Shown here piece by piece: positions 4,366 to 5,849 of a stretch of DNA of 5,849 nucleotides. Within the stretch, counting starts at the first letter, position 1; the number at the start of each line of letters is the position of its first letter. The notes under the pieces are model-generated. The model saw only the letters and a program-made list of their open reading frames with translations. It made no database searches and was not told the DNA's origin. The stretch lies in NCBI GenBank assembly GCA_019894655.1, contig JAGXNZ010000231.1, forward strand, positions 1-5,849, in the 5' to 3' direction. Position numbers and translations under genes: made by a program. Source of the DNA: Promethearchaeota archaeon (lineage in GTDB: Archaea; Asgardarchaeota; Lokiarchaeia; Sigynarchaeales; SOKP01).

Positions 4366-5742
4366 TTACAAATTTAATTCTATGATTATTTTCTGGTTTT
4401 CTGCCACTTTGTCAGGCGTTAAATTATACCATCTCCAAAATACGAATGTACCAACCAATATGCAGATCATCGGTACTACAGCTAAGTGGATATGTACTCC
4501 AAATTTCGCAGAAGCGCTATATGGATCTGCAACCAAATCAGTAAAAACATGGGCTAAAGCAAAACTTGTTGCTTGAAAAAAGATCGCTAATCGGCCAAAA
4601 AATTGTTGAAATCCGGCATATACTCCTTCTTGCCGCCTTTTATGCGTAACCACAGATTCATCTACAACATCAGCTAAGATAGGAGCAATCATAGCCCAAT
4701 AACCTCCAATTGATAACCCCCATACTATCATTGCGATAGTTATCCCCACAAGATCTTCGAGAAAAATCAAGGGGATTGTAAAAACACCCATTAGTAACCC
4801 ACAAAGCACCATAATTTTTTTATTGTTATTTGTTTTGTGAGCAGCCTTGACCCAAAATGGCGTTGAAACTAAGGCTCCTATGAGAAACCCCGCAAAAATT
4901 AGAATAGACGCGGTTGCAGCCGTTTCTAATAAAGTATCAACAACAAATGGAACGGAGGCAGTCATTGATTGTACTAATGTACGATAAAGAGTATAGGATA
5001 CAATAAAAGCAACAAAACTTTTTTGCTTCAAAGCAGAACCTAAAGATTTAAAAAACGAAGGTCCTTTTTCTCTCGTTTTATGTGCTTCCAAATATCTATC
5101 AACAGCGTCCTGATCGTCTTTTACGCCGGGGATTGCTAAACCTAGAGCAATTAGACCAACGATTATAACAATTCCTGCTTGAACTATATATGTAGAAGGG
5201 AATCCAAATTTAACGAAAATCGGAGGTAGCATAGCTCCGAGGGCTACACCTACAAGACCAACCGGGATTTGTAACCCCGTGGCAGTTCTACGTTCTTTAA
5301 CTGAACGGAACTTATCAGGGAATAACGATGAGAAATTAACCCAGAAAACCGAAGCAAATGTGTCGAATAAACATGTAGCAAAAACTAACCAGCCAAAGAG
5401 TAACCATTGATCTAAAGAGGGTGGCGTAAATATAAGCAAATAACTTACTATAAATGGAACGCCTCCTATTAAAATCCAAGGAAATCTTCTTCCCCATTTT
5501 TTAGTAAACTTGAAGGGTCGATTTGTTAAATATCCTACAAGCGGGTCGTTAACTGCGTTATAAATCGCATAGATGAAGAATCCGATCATAACGATGATTG
5601 GATTTAAACCGAGTTCCCTTTCGTAAAAATAGAATGCGAAAGTACCAAAAGCCATTTGTACAAATTCGTTCATAAAGTTTCCGAATCCGTACGAAGCCAT
5701 GTTTTTCTTTGAGTGTCTTATTTCACCTATTTCATTTGACAT
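4366..5742 (-). CDS. GPH-family (MFS) sugar:cation symporter
   Basis: This complete 458-residue inner-membrane transporter belongs to the glycoside-pentoside-hexuronide:cation symporter family, relatives of MelB. About twelve hydrophobic segments are visible, six on each side of a charged central loop (about 206-243). The family signature after helix 2 is NDPLVGYLTN (65-74), with D66, followed by WGRRFPWILIGGVPF (83-97). The second-half counterpart is APILADVVDE (353-362) and KRRQEGVYAGF (368-378), matching the ADxxD...RxEG block of the family. Such proteins import sugars or glycosides with H+ or Na+. The cargo cannot be read from sequence, and no glycosidase or sugar kinase is adjacent to hint at it. 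Asn at position 74, where many relatives have Asp (xLSDR), is a small deviation. The start is ATG 5742, with TGAT five bases upstream on the minus strand as a weak ribosome-binding site. No frameshift or truncation is visible. Confidence 0.9.
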   Translation of the reverse strand: MSNEIGEIRHSKKNMASYGFGNFMNEFVQMAFGTFAFYFYERELGLNPIIVMIGFFIYAIYNAVNDPLVGYLTNRPFKFTKKWGRRFPWILIGGVPFIVSYLLIFTPPSLDQWLLFGWLVFATCLFDTFASVFWVNFSSLFPDKFRSVKERRTATGLQIPVGLVGVALGAMLPPIFVKFGFPSTYIVQAGIVIIVGLIALGLAIPGVKDDQDAVDRYLEAHKTREKGPSFFKSLGSALKQKSFVAFIVSYTLYRTLVQSMTASVPFVVDTLLETAATASILIFAGFLIGALVSTPFWVKAAHKTNNNKKIMVLCGLLMGVFTIPLIFLEDLVGITIAMIVWGLSIGGYWAMIAPILADVVDESVVTHKRRQEGVYAGFQQFFGRLAIFFQATSFALAHVFTDLVADPYSASAKFGVHIHLAVVPMICILVGTFVFWRWYNLTPDKVAENQKIIIELNL

Positions 5743-5756
5743 AACTTATCATTTTT

Positions 5757-5772
5757 GTTTAAATTTATTTTG
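5757..5772 (-). promoter_or_regulatory. Possible TATA element of the symporter gene
   Basis: The minus strand reads CAAAATAAATTTAAAC here. AAATAAAT is centred about 25 bases before the ATG at 5742, which predicts leaderless or nearly leaderless transcription. The whole area is AT-rich, so the exact box is uncertain. Confidence 0.3.
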
Positions 5773-5802
5773 TTAATTTTATTATTTAGTAGAGTCATTT
5801 TT

Positions 5803-5816
5803 AAAACTATAGTTTT
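5803..5816. promoter_or_regulatory. 14-bp perfect palindrome in the divergent promoter region
   Basis: AAAACTATAGTTTT is fully self-complementary. One half, AAACTATA, is repeated in direct orientation at 5827-5834, 23 bases further on and just before a possible start codon at 5837. It lies about 60 bases upstream of the symporter start on the other strand. A regulator-binding site controlling one or both divergent genes is a reasonable inference. Confidence 0.4.
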
Positions 5817-5836
5817 TTCGATTAAGAAACTATATA

Positions 5837-5849
5837 ATGAGTAATAAAT
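5837..5849 (+). CDS. Possible start of a new gene at the right edge
   Basis: ATG AGT AAT AAA (M-S-N-K) runs to the window end without a stop. A TATA-like TTTAAAAC stretch begins about 37 bases upstream. No Shine-Dalgarno is seen. Four codons are too few to prove coding; the call rests on divergent layout and the resemblance of TATAATGAGTAATAAA to the start of the 66-aa gene. Confidence 0.22.

Noticed and set aside
4382..4576. 64-codon plus-strand ORF
   Set aside because: It is antisense to the C-terminal helices of the symporter, with no independent start signals.

Overview
The window is AT-rich. Its genes begin with ATG, GTG or TTG, ribosome-binding sites are weak or missing, and TATA-like boxes lie about 25-35 bases before several starts. 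This points to an archaeon. The gene mix (M28-type peptidase, GPH-type sugar symporter, MOT1-like anion transporter, PhzF-like enzyme and lineage-specific acidic or lysine-rich small proteins) fits an Asgard (Promethearchaeota) or similar uncultivated mesophilic lineage. That taxonomic guess is inference, because no rRNA or other marker gene is present.

Layout, left to right. (1) Positions 1-255 hold the C-terminal end of an M28-family metallopeptidase that runs off the left edge. (2) Positions 256-1210 hold two plus-strand orphan genes, a 71-aa protein and a 124-aa strongly acidic protein. The first is preceded by a good TATA box and a palindrome, and both intergenic gaps contain inverted repeats. 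(3) A complete MOT1-like sulfate/molybdate transporter lies on the minus strand (1314-2495), convergent with the acidic gene. (4) Divergent from it is a complete PhzF-family isomerase/epimerase-like gene (2642-3532), followed by a small hairpin. (5) Two more plus-strand orphan genes follow: a 118-aa lysine-rich protein with no ATG in frame and a 66-aa protein. (6) A T-run/A-run block at 4288-4323 looks like a shared terminator between the 66-aa gene and a convergent, complete GPH-family (MFS) sugar:cation symporter on the minus strand (4366-5742). (7) The right edge is a divergent regulatory region with a 14-bp perfect palindrome and a possible start of another plus-strand gene at 5837.

The recognisable genes (peptidase, anion uptake, small-molecule isomerase, sugar uptake) do not form an obvious pathway. 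Gene orientation switches repeatedly and spacers are about 80-250 bases, so most genes are probably transcribed singly. No mobile element, CRISPR array, tRNA or rRNA was seen, and no gene-free stretch exceeds 300 bases. I found no convincing new multi-gene system. The most interesting material is the set of small orphan genes and their promoter architecture.
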